This document shows, one piece after another, positions 7,833-15,782 of a DNA stretch of 23,847 nucleotides. The notes under the pieces were generated by a model. It saw only the letters and a list, made by a program, of their open reading frames with translations, did no database searches and was not told the DNA's origin. The translations under genes were made by a program, and so were the position numbers. The first letter of the stretch is position 1. The number at the start of each line of letters is the position of its first letter. Source of the DNA: CAZXYF01 sp964644705 (lineage in GTDB: Bacteria > Planctomycetota > Brocadiia > SM23-32); NCBI GenBank assembly GCA_964644705.1, contig CAZXYF010000027.1, positions 1-23,847 on the forward strand, written 5' to 3'.

Positions 7833-7844
7833 CCCGGCTGCACC
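7826..7844. promoter_or_regulatory. Inverted repeat overlapping the leuC -35 box (candidate operator)
   Basis: GGTGCA (7826-7831) and TGCACC (7839-7844) form a perfect 6-bp inverted repeat with a 7-bp centre. One arm covers the candidate -35 hexamer. There is no T-run on either side, so a terminator is unlikely; a repressor or activator site is the simplest reading. Confidence 0.35.
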
Positions 7845-7941
7845 ATATTATGGCGAACTATACCGCGGCATAAGCGCTCCCGCCATCCAGCTGACAGGGC
7901 ATCATATGGCGCGGTCATCGCCGCAAATTGAACCGGGAGGA

Positions 7942-8370
7942 TCATTCATCCCCCGACTCATTCCGCGTCCGCCCCATGTACCGTCGCAGTATCAGCTGCG
8001 CCGCCATACGGTCCACGCGCTGTCCCCGTTCGTTCATACTCGCCCCCTCCCGGCTGAGTTCACGGTGTGCCTGTGCGCTGGTCAACCGTTCATCGGACAG
8101 TTCCACGGGCACATCCAGGCGCCGGCGCAACTGTTTGGCGAAACTGCGTGCCTTTCGCGCTCGATCCCCCTCGCTTCCGTCCATGTTGATGGGCAGCCCC
8201 ACCACCACCCGTTCCACATCTTTTTCGTCCACCAGTTCGCACACTCGATCGATTTCGCCCCCGCTGTGATCGGTCTCTATAGTGGGCAGTCCGTGGGCAG
8301 CAATCCCGAGAGGGTCGCTGATCGCCACTCCGATTCGCCTATCGCCATGGTCCAGCGCCAGAATACGCAT
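7942..8370 (-). CDS. ruvX: RuvX/YqgF-family RNase H-fold nuclease (putative Holliday junction resolvase / pre-16S rRNA nuclease)
   Basis: 142 residues, the normal family length. The N-terminal strand reads LALDHGDRRIGVA (4-16) with catalytic D7. VVVGLPINMDG lies at 56-65, the DERLTS signature at 93-98, and the C-terminal VDRMAAQLILRRYM block at 119-132 with D120. YqgF proteins have been linked to 16S rRNA 5' end maturation and to Holliday junction resolution; the sequence cannot decide between these. The ATG at 8370 has GAGGTG about 5 nt upstream. It is transcribed away from the dcw cluster and toward leuC, 310 bp before leuC, so it may or may not share that transcript. Confidence 0.92.
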   Translation of the reverse strand: MRILALDHGDRRIGVAISDPLGIAAHGLPTIETDHSGGEIDRVCELVDEKDVERVVVGLPINMDGSEGDRARKARSFAKQLRRRLDVPVELSDERLTSAQAHRELSREGASMNERGQRVDRMAAQLILRRYMGRTRNESGDE

Positions 8371-8810
8371 TGGCTCACCTCACATCTCCGTTGTCTCCGA
8401 ACTCGCTCCGATTCATGAATTGTAACCGTCCTGCTCCATTTTTGCACCCGGTCATATGTGGCAGCCGCACCACTGAGCCAGAGCCCTATCATTTCATAAC
8501 AAATCGACGCCTCCCCGGGTCTCCCATCCGAAGAAAGTTCGCATGTTCCCGGGGACCTTCGGGAATTCGCGATAAAACCATGGGAACGAGTGGGCACCAG
8601 AGGGAAATCACAACCCCCCGCGATCCGGCCCCATGCCCACGCCCCTCATGTCAAGCAAAACAGCAAATAAAGTTTTTTACCAAAAAATCGAGAGCCGAAC
8701 TCTTCCCTACATATTGTAGGCCTATTACGACTTCATGGCATATTTAGTATGTTTGGCGGGCCCCGGCGGTGAAATTTGATCCCCACCGAAAAAAGGCCCA
8801 AAAAAAAGCC
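8371..8810. other. Gene-free divergent spacer between ruvX and the mraZ promoter
   Basis: No ORF here has family features. The half next to ruvX is GC-rich and holds a hairpin at 8546-8565 (TTCCCG/CGGGAA, 8-nt loop). The half next to mraZ turns AT-rich from about 8650 and holds a perfect 6-bp hairpin CCTACA-TAT-TGTAGG at 8706-8720. AAGGC/GCCTT flanking a run of A at about 8793-8812 would read as a weak minus-strand terminator. No tRNA, SRP or other RNA gene was recognised. Confidence 0.5.
8419..8446 (-). promoter_or_regulatory. Weak candidate promoter for ruvX
   Basis: On the minus strand TGCAAA (8446-8441) precedes TACAAT (8424-8419) by 16 nt. The -10 fits well and the -35 poorly. A start near 8412 would leave a 5' leader of about 40 nt before ruvX. 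Confidence 0.25.
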
Positions 8811-8838
8811 TTGACAAAACACCATCTGACCATAAAAT
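8811..8838 (+). promoter_or_regulatory. Candidate sigma-70-type promoter of the dcw operon
   Basis: A consensus TTGACA at 8811-8816 is followed after 16 nt by TAAAAT at 8833-8838. This is the best promoter match in the window and lies upstream of mraZ. Transcription would start near 8845, leaving a 5' UTR of about 200 nt that contains the candidate MraZ operator. Confidence 0.6.
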
Positions 8839-8945
8839 CCAAGTAAGTTGATTCGCTTTTTCTAAAAGACTTCAGCCCAAAACCCCGGCAACAAGACATT
8901 TCAGGGGTGCTGACAAGCTTCTGGGCGCTGGGCAATGAAACGCTG

Positions 8946-8970
8946 CGGGCGCCATAGGGAAATCAAGGGA
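8946..8970 (+). promoter_or_regulatory. Candidate MraZ operator: three NGGGN boxes with 10-bp period
   Basis: CGGGC (8946-8950), AGGGA (8956-8960) and AGGGA (8966-8970) are separated by two 5-bp spacers. E. coli MraZ is known to bind direct TGGGN repeats separated by 5 nt upstream of mraZ, and the spacing here is exactly that. The first base of each box differs from T. Two exact TGGGC strings also lie just upstream at 8922-8926 and 8929-8933, but with 7-bp spacing. The site is downstream of the candidate promoter, which fits autorepression. Confidence 0.45.
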
Positions 8971-9041
8971 ATAAGAAGTGGATCAACGGGCACTCGTAGT
9001 TGCGAATGTTGCTCTGCCAGTAAACATCGAGCGATCATCAG

Positions 9042-9668
9042 GTGAAAGGCAAAAAAGCGGTGGAAAAGGTCACCCCACAAAACGGTCAGGAGCAGGAATC
9101 ACCGGCTCTCCGTAACGACCTGGTCCATACCTTTGGCCATCGCGAAAGCCTGAGTGTGGACGGCCGCATGCGTTTTCGCCTGCCCGACCACCTCGCCGGT
9201 CATCTCCAGCGGGAAATGGGGCGCGTGGATGGCCAGTCGAACCTCCCCCCTGCTGCCCAGCAGCGAATGGGCTTTTATTTCGTTCCGGGCACCCAGGATC
9301 GAATTTTCCTCTATCCCGCCCAGAACATTGATGTAGCCATTTCTCGGTTCGAATCCCCCCCACCTGATGCCGATTCGCAACGCGTGCGTCAGGCGCGGGA
9401 TTATTTCTACAGCATGATGACCTTTGTGGAGGCGGACCGGCAGAACCGACTCCAGATTCCCGAACATCTGTGCGAACACGCAGATCTCGGCGAAGATTGT
9501 GACCAGATTGTGCTGGTGGGTCACAATCTCTGGCTGTCCATCTCCCGGAGTGAAACCGCCGAAGACATGCAAGCCGAGGGCAGAGAGGCGCTGGAGGAGA
9601 TCGGTGGCGACATTCTCGACCCCGTCTCGCCGGCGAATCCGCCCGATGTGAACAACTCTGATCACTAG
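9042..9668 (+). CDS. mraZ: MraZ transcriptional regulator of the dcw cluster
   Basis: 208 residues against the usual 140-155, with extra residues at both ends. Two SpoVT/AbrB-type half-domains are visible. The first is around FGHRESLSVDGRMRFRLP (31-48), where the canonical D-x-K-G-R reads S-V-D-G-R. The second is around FVEADRQNRLQIP (128-140). MraZ forms rings and represses its own operon by binding repeats near the promoter. The start is uncertain: GTG 9042 is the first start codon after an upstream in-frame stop at 9021 but has no clear Shine-Dalgarno; GTG 9060 has AAAGG 10 nt upstream. Either leaves about 22-28 residues before the domain. It is the first gene of the cluster, 30 bp before rsmH. 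Confidence 0.85.
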   Translation: MKGKKAVEKVTPQNGQEQESPALRNDLVHTFGHRESLSVDGRMRFRLPDHLAGHLQREMGRVDGQSNLPPAAQQRMGFYFVPGTQDRIFLYPAQNIDVAISRFESPPPDADSQRVRQARDYFYSMMTFVEADRQNRLQIPEHLCEHADLGEDCDQIVLVGHNLWLSISRSETAEDMQAEGREALEEIGGDILDPVSPANPPDVNNSDH

Positions 9669-9698
9669 CTCTCTGCATCCCGGGGGGAATCGCGCACT

Positions 9699-10682
9699 AT
9701 GCAGCGTTCCCAGCTTTCTGACAATTGGACAACGCCCATGGTACTCAAGGCTCCTGACTCTCAACCGCCTGAACATGAACCTGTGATGGTGGATGAGATT
9801 CTGGAGGTGCTGCAGCCGGAATCCGGTCAGCGGGCGCTCGATCTGACCATTGGTATGGGCGGGCATGCACGGCCGATTGGGGAAAAGCTGGGCGAGGACG
9901 GGTTACTGGTGGGGGTTGATGCGGACCGGACAGCTCTTGAAGCAATCAAGCCGGAACTCAACCAGCAGCTACCCTGCGACGTGCGCCTGTTCCACGGGCG
10001 CTTTTCCGAGACCCAACAACTGACCGGCAAACTGGACGTGGGGGACTTCCACCTGATTCTGGCGGACCTTGGCGTGGGAACACATCAGCTTGATGACCCG
10101 GAACGTGGTTTTTCCTTCGATTCCGAGAAACGACTCGACATGCGCTACGACACATCCCGGGGCCCCACCGCCCGGGACGTGGTGAATAAGACCGATGAGG
10201 AACAACTCGCTGATCTGTTTTATGAGCTGGGGGAGGAACGATACAGCCGACAGATTGCGGCTCGGATCTGTCGTCAGAGGGAAAAAGAGCCGATCGAGAC
10301 CCCTCATGAACTGGCGGAGCTGGTCAAACGGGTGTACGCCCGCCGGGGCAGCAACAGAACCTGGCGCATTCATCCGGCCACCCGGGTAATGATGGCGCTT
10401 CGTATTTATGTGAACCGGGAACTGGAACAACTGGAACATCTGCTGGGGGTTCTTCCGGACCTCCTCGTTCCGGGCGGACGGGTCGCTATTCTCACCTATC
10501 ACAGTCTGGAAGCCCGGCGCGTCAAACACACCTGGCGGGATCAGGAGCAAAACGGCCTGATCAAACCGCTGTCCGATTCTCCGCTGATGCCGACAGACCA
10601 GGAGATCGACGATAATCCCCGGGCGCGTTCGGCTCAGCTCCGCGTGGCCCGTCGGCCCGAAAAGTCCACGGAGGAACAATAA
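9699..10682 (+). CDS. rsmH: 16S rRNA m4C1402 N4-methyltransferase RsmH (MraW)
   Basis: 327 residues, normal length. RsmH methylates N4 of C1402 in 16S rRNA using S-adenosylmethionine. The SAM-binding loop is DLTIGMGGHA (48-57), followed by ADLGVGTHQLDDPERGFSF (122-140), RLDMRYD (145-151), the PATRVMMALRI block (226-236) and a C-terminal LTYHSLEARRVK (265-276). Two otherwise strongly conserved strings differ: DLGVSS is DLGVGT, and SFHSLEDR is TYHSLEAR. ATG 9699 has a GGGG-rich stretch about 11 nt upstream; a second in-frame ATG at 9738 has no ribosome site and lies before the conserved HEPVM motif. It ends 2 bp before ftsL. Confidence 0.93.
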   Translation: MQRSQLSDNWTTPMVLKAPDSQPPEHEPVMVDEILEVLQPESGQRALDLTIGMGGHARPIGEKLGEDGLLVGVDADRTALEAIKPELNQQLPCDVRLFHGRFSETQQLTGKLDVGDFHLILADLGVGTHQLDDPERGFSFDSEKRLDMRYDTSRGPTARDVVNKTDEEQLADLFYELGEERYSRQIAARICRQREKEPIETPHELAELVKRVYARRGSNRTWRIHPATRVMMALRIYVNRELEQLEHLLGVLPDLLVPGGRVAILTYHSLEARRVKHTWRDQEQNGLIKPLSDSPLMPTDQEIDDNPRARSAQLRVARRPEKSTEEQ

Positions 10683-10684
10683 CC

Positions 10685-11008
10685 ATGCAGGCAATAAAAA
10701 TTGTTTTCATACAGATTGTCATCGCCTCCGTCGGGCTCTGTCTCCTCTGGCAAAGCCGGCTGGTCCGGCGCACCGGCCACCGGCTCGATCAAATTCAAAA
10801 ACGTGCCACTGACATCGAAGCGCAAATACAACGCTGTGAGGCACACCTGAGCAAGCTGAAAAGCCCTCAACGCATCCTGCGCCTGGTCCAGACCCTTGAC
10901 CTCGACCTTGTCCACCCAACGACCAATCAGATCGCTTCACGCCGCCGCCGTCCCCGGTCGCTGGTATCCAATTCCACCACTTCAACTCTCCGCAACACCA
11001 GGAACTAG
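10685..11008 (+). CDS. ftsL: FtsL-like septal ring protein
   Basis: 107 residues. One N-terminal membrane segment (about residues 4-22) is followed by a short heptad-like coiled coil (about 30-60) and the LKSPQRILRLVQTLDLDLV segment. That resembles the 'SPERIEKIARE-LGL' ending of FtsL/DivIC proteins. Sequence conservation in FtsL is low, so the call rests on size, topology and its place between rsmH and ftsI. FtsL joins FtsQ and FtsB in activating FtsWI at the septum. A basic patch (about 86-91) and a Ser/Thr-rich tail follow the coiled coil. GGAGG lies 10 nt before the ATG, inside the end of rsmH. Confidence 0.8.
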   Translation: MQAIKIVFIQIVIASVGLCLLWQSRLVRRTGHRLDQIQKRATDIEAQIQRCEAHLSKLKSPQRILRLVQTLDLDLVHPTTNQIASRRRRPRSLVSNSTTSTLRNTRN

Positions 11009-11014
11009 ACACGC

Positions 11015-12778
11015 ATGCCACAATCAGACAATACACAGCCCCATAACGCCCCCGCCGCCAGCCGGGAGGGCATACGTCGGCGGGCTTTTGTGGGAGCCGC
11101 GGTGTTGACTCTACTTTTGCTGGCACTGGTGGCGCGTCTGGCCTACGTCCAGATCGGAGAAACCGAACGTTTCCAGAGACTGGCTCAACAGCAAAAAACC
11201 ATCAGACGATCCCTCTCCGCACGCCGCGGCAACATCTACGACCGGACCGGCCGACTGCTGGCCACTAGTGTGCGCCGTTGGAGCATATTTGCTGACCCGG
11301 CCGTTATTGACGACCCCGGACACACAGCAGCGGTGCTGGGCCACAACCTCGACCTCAATCCCCGTCAGCTGTTCCAGAAGATGCAGGGCGACCGGCGTTT
11401 CGAGTGGATCAAACGCCAGATTCCCGATGACCTCGCCGAACGTTTGAAAAAGTATGACCTGCACGGCATTCATTTCCGGAAAGAATACCACCGGTTGTAT
11501 CCACCCACTCGCCTCTCCGCACATGTCATTGGTTTCACCGACATCGATGGTCGGGGTATCAGCGGTGCCGAACTGCAATTTGATCGGATCCTGCGGAGCA
11601 CGCCCGGCGAACAACATGTTCTGCGTGACGCGATGGGAAGAGTGATTCTGCGTCCCGACAGCCAACCACTGGTAAACCCCGAGAACGGGTATGATATTCA
11701 GCTCACACTGGACTCATACATCCAGCACGTCGCACGGAAGGCTCTGACGAAACAGGTTGAAAAACACGTGCCGGACGCGGCGTGGGCTCTGGTCATGGAC
11801 GTCCGGACAGGGGCCGTGCTGGCCATGGTCAACCATCCCGAATTCAATCCCAACAAACCGGCCGAGACCCATCCCGCCGCCCGCCGGAACCGGACCATCA
11901 CCGATTCCTATGAATTCGGATCCGTCATGAAACCAATCACCGTCGCCGCCGCTCTCGAGGCGGATCTCATCGAACCCGATACAACCATCCCCTGTCACGA
12001 TGGTGCCTGGCGCATCGGCAGTCGCGTGGTGCACGACGTGCACGGACACGAGGAGCTGTCCGTTTCTGGTGTGGTCGTGCACTCCAGCAACATCGGCGCT
12101 GCTCAGATTGGACTCAAGCTTGGCCCCCGAAAGTTCTATCGGGGCTTAAAGCGCTTCGGATTTGGTCAGCCCTCCGAAATAAACCTGCCCGGCGTCACCA
12201 GCGGGATACTGCGCCCCCCCGAGCGCTGGAACAAACACAGTTGCATCAGCATCGCTTTCGGCCAGGAAATTTCCAGCACTCCTCTGGCCGTGGCCCGGGC
12301 ATTCGCCACTATCGCCAATGACGGATTACTCCTCCGGACGCACGTGCTGAACAAAGTCATTGATCACGAAACGGGGCGGACTGTATGGCGGCCCGAAAAA
12401 AAGTGCGTCGTGCGTCGTGCCGTCAGCAAACGCACCGCCGATCAGGTTATGAACATGCTCCGCTCCGTCGTGACCGATGGAACCGGCCGGCGCGTTCAGC
12501 TGGATGAATACGCCGTGGCCGGAAAAACCGGCACGGCTTCCATCCCGCGCCGGGACGGTGGGGGTTACAGCGATCGTTACCTTGGATCATTTATCGGGAT
12601 CGCTCCCGCCGATAACCCGCGGCTGGTAGCCCTGGTTTCACTGAAAAACCCAACCAGGAACGGATACTACGGGGGCATCGTGGCCGGTCCCGCCTGTCGA
12701 ACCATACTGCGCAAAACGCTTCAGTATCTCAACGTCCCGAAACGAACCGACACAACCGCCGTCGCGGAGGCTCAGTAA
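11015..12778 (+). CDS. ftsI: Septal peptidoglycan transpeptidase FtsI (PBP3, class B PBP)
   Basis: 587 residues. A short cytoplasmic tail and one membrane anchor (about 24-45) lead into the class B dimerisation domain with ARRGNIYDR at 69-77. The transpeptidase domain carries all three active-site motifs: SVMK (303-306, nucleophile S303), SSN (357-359) and KTG (504-506). No PASTA domain is present. It cross-links septal peptidoglycan with FtsW as partner glycosyltransferase. The motif before the catalytic serine is YEFGS rather than the common EPGS. The ATG is 6 bp after the ftsL stop, with AGGA about 11 nt upstream. Its stop codon overlaps the murE start by 1 nt. Confidence 0.96.
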   Translation: MPQSDNTQPHNAPAASREGIRRRAFVGAAVLTLLLLALVARLAYVQIGETERFQRLAQQQKTIRRSLSARRGNIYDRTGRLLATSVRRWSIFADPAVIDDPGHTAAVLGHNLDLNPRQLFQKMQGDRRFEWIKRQIPDDLAERLKKYDLHGIHFRKEYHRLYPPTRLSAHVIGFTDIDGRGISGAELQFDRILRSTPGEQHVLRDAMGRVILRPDSQPLVNPENGYDIQLTLDSYIQHVARKALTKQVEKHVPDAAWALVMDVRTGAVLAMVNHPEFNPNKPAETHPAARRNRTITDSYEFGSVMKPITVAAALEADLIEPDTTIPCHDGAWRIGSRVVHDVHGHEELSVSGVVVHSSNIGAAQIGLKLGPRKFYRGLKRFGFGQPSEINLPGVTSGILRPPERWNKHSCISIAFGQEISSTPLAVARAFATIANDGLLLRTHVLNKVIDHETGRTVWRPEKKCVVRRAVSKRTADQVMNMLRSVVTDGTGRRVQLDEYAVAGKTGTASIPRRDGGGYSDRYLGSFIGIAPADNPRLVALVSLKNPTRNGYYGGIVAGPACRTILRKTLQYLNVPKRTDTTAVAEAQ

Positions 12779-14304
12779 TGTCTGAAACATCTCAAACTCA
12801 TACGGAAGAAGGTCATATGAAACTCAGCGATCTCCTCGCACCCCTTAAAACGGTACGCACCGTCAACTACAGTGACTCGCCGATCCGCACGGTCACCGAC
12901 GACTCCCGCAACGTGGAACCGGGAACCCTTTTCGTGGCCGTTGATGGCGAGAAAGTGGACGGTCATGGCTTCATTTCTGAAGCCATGGACCGCGGCGCCG
13001 CCGCGGTCGTCTGTGAACGAATTCCCGTGGACTCCCCCCAGTGCCCGATCATTCAGGTGGCCGATAGCCGGCTGGCACTCAGCTGTCTGGCCGATGGGGC
13101 TCATCACCACGCGGCCAGTGACCTGCGCATCGTGGGCGTCACCGGTACGGATGGCAAAACCACCACCACTGAGCTCATCCACGCCATTCTGGCCGAGGAC
13201 GACAACATGACCGGCTGTCTGACGACAGAATGTGCGGATCTCGGCAGCCGCTCAGTGGACTCCACCCAGACCACTCCCCACCCCATCACTCTGCACGGGA
13301 TGTTCCGGGAGATGGTGGATGCCGGAGTCACACACGCTTCCATGGAGGTGAGCAGCCATTCGCTGATCCATCAGCGAACCGCGCACGTGCCGTTTGATAC
13401 GGCTGTTCTGACGAATGTCACGCAGGATCACCTGGATTTTCATGGGTCCCGGGAGAATTACATCCGCGCCAAACAGATGCTTTTCGAACAGCTTAATTCC
13501 AATTCCGTGGCCGTTCTGAACGCCGAGTGCCCCGTCTGGTGGCGTTACAGCAATGCAACCGACGCTGAAGTGCTCACCTACGGCATTGACAGCCTGGCCG
13601 ATGTGCAGCTGCTGGAACACCGCGGAACGGTCAAAGGAACCCGCCTTCACATCCAGACCCCCCTCGACACATTTAACTGTTTCAGCCCGCTGGTTGGCGA
13701 CTACAACTGTGAAAACATTCTGGCTGCCGTGACGGCTGCTTTCGGGATGGGCATCTCCACCGAGGCGATTGTCCGCACCATCGAGAAGTTCGATGGCGTG
13801 GGCGGAAGGCTCGAGAAAATCACCCGTCCGCAGGGATCGGACCTCCCCACAGTCTTCGTCGACTACGCCCACACACCGAACGCATTGGAGAAGGTCCTCA
13901 CCACACTGGAACCACTCACGGCCGGACGCCTTGTGTGCGTCTTCGGTGCCGGCGGTGATCGCGATCGCGATAAACGGCCGAAAATGGGCGCCGTTGTCTC
14001 CGATACCGCCGACACATCGATCATCACCGCCGACAACAGCCGCAGTGAGCGGACGGAAGACATCATCGAGGATATCGTCCAGGGCATCCAGCCGGGCAGC
14101 ACTGAATACACCACCGAACCCGATCGGCGACGGGCCATCCAGCATGCGCTGAGTGAGTGCGGCCCGGACGACGTGGTGGCCGTGTGCGGCCGTGGCAGCG
14201 AGCAGTTCCAACAGCTCGGCGACCGCCGTATCCCCTTCGACGACCGAGTGGTTATTGGCGAAATGATGCAGCGATTGACCGGCGAACAGAAACGCATTGC
14301 GTAA
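12778..14304 (+). CDS. murE: UDP-MurNAc-tripeptide synthetase MurE
   Basis: 508 residues. MurE adds the third stem amino acid to UDP-MurNAc-Ala-Glu in the cytoplasm. The ATP loop is GTDGKTTT (123-130), TTPHP lies at 165-169, MEVSSHSL at 189-196, the lysine expected to be carbamylated is K232 (YIRAK), and the C-terminal domain has DYAHTPNALEKVL (362-374) and GAGGDRDRDKRPKMG (390-404). The third-residue specificity motif reads DNSR (419-422) where meso-diaminopimelate enzymes have DNPR; the KGHE-type motif reads GRGSE (471-475). The retained Asn and Arg favour diaminopimelate, without certainty. ATG 12778 has GGAGG 7 nt upstream and shares one base with the ftsI stop; ATG 12817 is a second option with its own GAAGG. 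Confidence 0.95.
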   Translation: MSETSQTHTEEGHMKLSDLLAPLKTVRTVNYSDSPIRTVTDDSRNVEPGTLFVAVDGEKVDGHGFISEAMDRGAAAVVCERIPVDSPQCPIIQVADSRLALSCLADGAHHHAASDLRIVGVTGTDGKTTTTELIHAILAEDDNMTGCLTTECADLGSRSVDSTQTTPHPITLHGMFREMVDAGVTHASMEVSSHSLIHQRTAHVPFDTAVLTNVTQDHLDFHGSRENYIRAKQMLFEQLNSNSVAVLNAECPVWWRYSNATDAEVLTYGIDSLADVQLLEHRGTVKGTRLHIQTPLDTFNCFSPLVGDYNCENILAAVTAAFGMGISTEAIVRTIEKFDGVGGRLEKITRPQGSDLPTVFVDYAHTPNALEKVLTTLEPLTAGRLVCVFGAGGDRDRDKRPKMGAVVSDTADTSIITADNSRSERTEDIIEDIVQGIQPGSTEYTTEPDRRRAIQHALSECGPDDVVAVCGRGSEQFQQLGDRRIPFDDRVVIGEMMQRLTGEQKRIA

Positions 14305-14363
14305 ATATTTTCCGTCAGGTCCCTTCACCAGCACAGAACTTATAAGCAAATGAGGATACAGAA

Positions 14364-15782
14364 ATGACAGACCCCGCACCACTTTTCACCGCTCAGCAAA
14401 TTCGCGAGGCCTGCGATGGTCATATAACAAGCGGAACAGCTGATACCGAGGCCAGCGGGATTTCAACAGACACACGTGACCTTCGCCCGGAACAGGCGTT
14501 CATCGCGTTAGTTGGCGACAACCATGACGCGCACAACTTCCTTCCCCATGCCCTCAAAATCGGAGCGCCGATACTGGTCGTCGAGGAGGGACGCGAGCCG
14601 CGGGATGTGCCCCGGAACACCACCGTGATAGCAGTTACTGACACCACCGCCGCCCTTATGGATCTTGCCGCCTGGCATCGAACCCGGCTGGAAGGAACCG
14701 TCATTGGGGTCACCGGCAGCTGCGGGAAATCCACCGTTAAAACCATGCTGGGTTCCATACTGTCACATGCCGGACAATGCAGTGTCGCGCAAAAATCGTT
14801 CAACAACAGGATTGGCGTATCCCTCACGCTGCTTGGTTCCCGGATACAGGACGATTTTGTGGTTCTCGAACTTGGAACCAACCATCCCGGCGAAATCGAT
14901 GAACTGGCGGGAATAGCCCAACCCCACGCCGGACTCATAACGTGTATCGGAAAATGTCACCTCGAGGGACTCGGGGACCGCGAGGGTGTCCGCGAGGCAA
15001 AAGCGGAATTGATTCCGCATGTGGATTCCGATGGGATGCTGGCGCTGAACGCTGATGACGAAATGTGCGCTTCACTGGCGGGCCGTTATTCAGGAGAGAT
15101 TCGCACATTCGGTCTGCATCCGGGGGCCGACTACCAGCCACTGATAATGGAGACAAAATCGGACGGGACACAGGAAGAATTTTTGCTGATGGACCGGGAT
15201 TTCCACATCCCCCTTCCCGGTCGCTACAACGTGTTGAACGCCGCAGCGGCCATCAGCCTGGCGCGCTGGGCCGGAGCATCCTTTCCGGACTGCCGGAAAG
15301 GCCTCAGCTCAGTCAGCCTGCCGGGCATGCGATTTGAGAAAAACAATATTGCCGGAACCGATTACATCCTCGATTGCTACAACTCCAACCCAACAGCCAC
15401 CCGTGCCGTCATCGACACATACATCCGCATACCCGTGGATGGGCGCCGGATTGTCGTGTTTGGAGACATGCTTGAACTTGGAGATGCGGCCCCCCATCTG
15501 CACCGGGAAATGGGGATGCTTATGGCGCTGGCCCACGTCGATGTGCTGGTGGCGGTCGGGGAATACGCCCAGCACGTCGTGGATGGATGGAAGGAGCTCG
15601 CCTCTCCCGACCAGCGGGCCATGCGTATTCCTTCCGTTGACAAAGCCTGGCTGTTCGTGTGGAAGCTCTCCCAGCCCGGCGACACAGTTTTGCTGAAGGG
15701 CTCCCGACAGATTGAACTGGAACGCATTACCGATGCCATTGCGGAACGGGAACTGGAAACGAAGAGAGGAGAGGTGGCCTGA
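14364..15782 (+). CDS. murF: UDP-MurNAc-tripeptide:D-Ala-D-Ala ligase MurF
   Basis: 472 residues. MurF joins D-Ala-D-Ala to the UDP-MurNAc tripeptide. It has an N-terminal substrate domain (STDTRDLRPEQAFIAL, 34-49), an ATP loop GVTGSCGKSTVK (115-126), ELGTNHPGEI (169-178), GKCHLEGLG (196-204), and a C-terminal domain with DCYNSNPTA and VFGDMLELG. Compared with E. coli, GKTT is GKST and the YNANP string is YNSNP, both mild changes. GAGG lies 8 nt before ATG 14364. A 59-bp gap separates it from murE, the first sizeable gap after ftsI. Its stop overlaps the mraY start (TGATG). Confidence 0.95.
   Translation: MTDPAPLFTAQQIREACDGHITSGTADTEASGISTDTRDLRPEQAFIALVGDNHDAHNFLPHALKIGAPILVVEEGREPRDVPRNTTVIAVTDTTAALMDLAAWHRTRLEGTVIGVTGSCGKSTVKTMLGSILSHAGQCSVAQKSFNNRIGVSLTLLGSRIQDDFVVLELGTNHPGEIDELAGIAQPHAGLITCIGKCHLEGLGDREGVREAKAELIPHVDSDGMLALNADDEMCASLAGRYSGEIRTFGLHPGADYQPLIMETKSDGTQEEFLLMDRDFHIPLPGRYNVLNAAAAISLARWAGASFPDCRKGLSSVSLPGMRFEKNNIAGTDYILDCYNSNPTATRAVIDTYIRIPVDGRRIVVFGDMLELGDAAPHLHREMGMLMALAHVDVLVAVGEYAQHVVDGWKELASPDQRAMRIPSVDKAWLFVWKLSQPGDTVLLKGSRQIELERITDAIAERELETKRGEVA

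Noticed and set aside
8277..8597. 106-codon minus-strand frame overlapping the start of ruvX
   Set aside because: Out of frame with ruvX, overlaps it by about 90 bases and has no family resemblance.
8371..8810. Structured RNA gene (tRNA, 4.5S or 6S-like)
   Set aside because: Isolated short hairpins are present but no tRNA cloverleaf, conserved SRP loop or long 6S-like bubble could be drawn.
9099..9866. 255-codon minus-strand frame across mraZ and rsmH
   Set aside because: Antisense shadow of two genes with clear motifs.
13252..14382. 376-codon minus-strand frame opposite murE
   Set aside because: Antisense shadow; MurE motifs are unambiguous on the plus strand.
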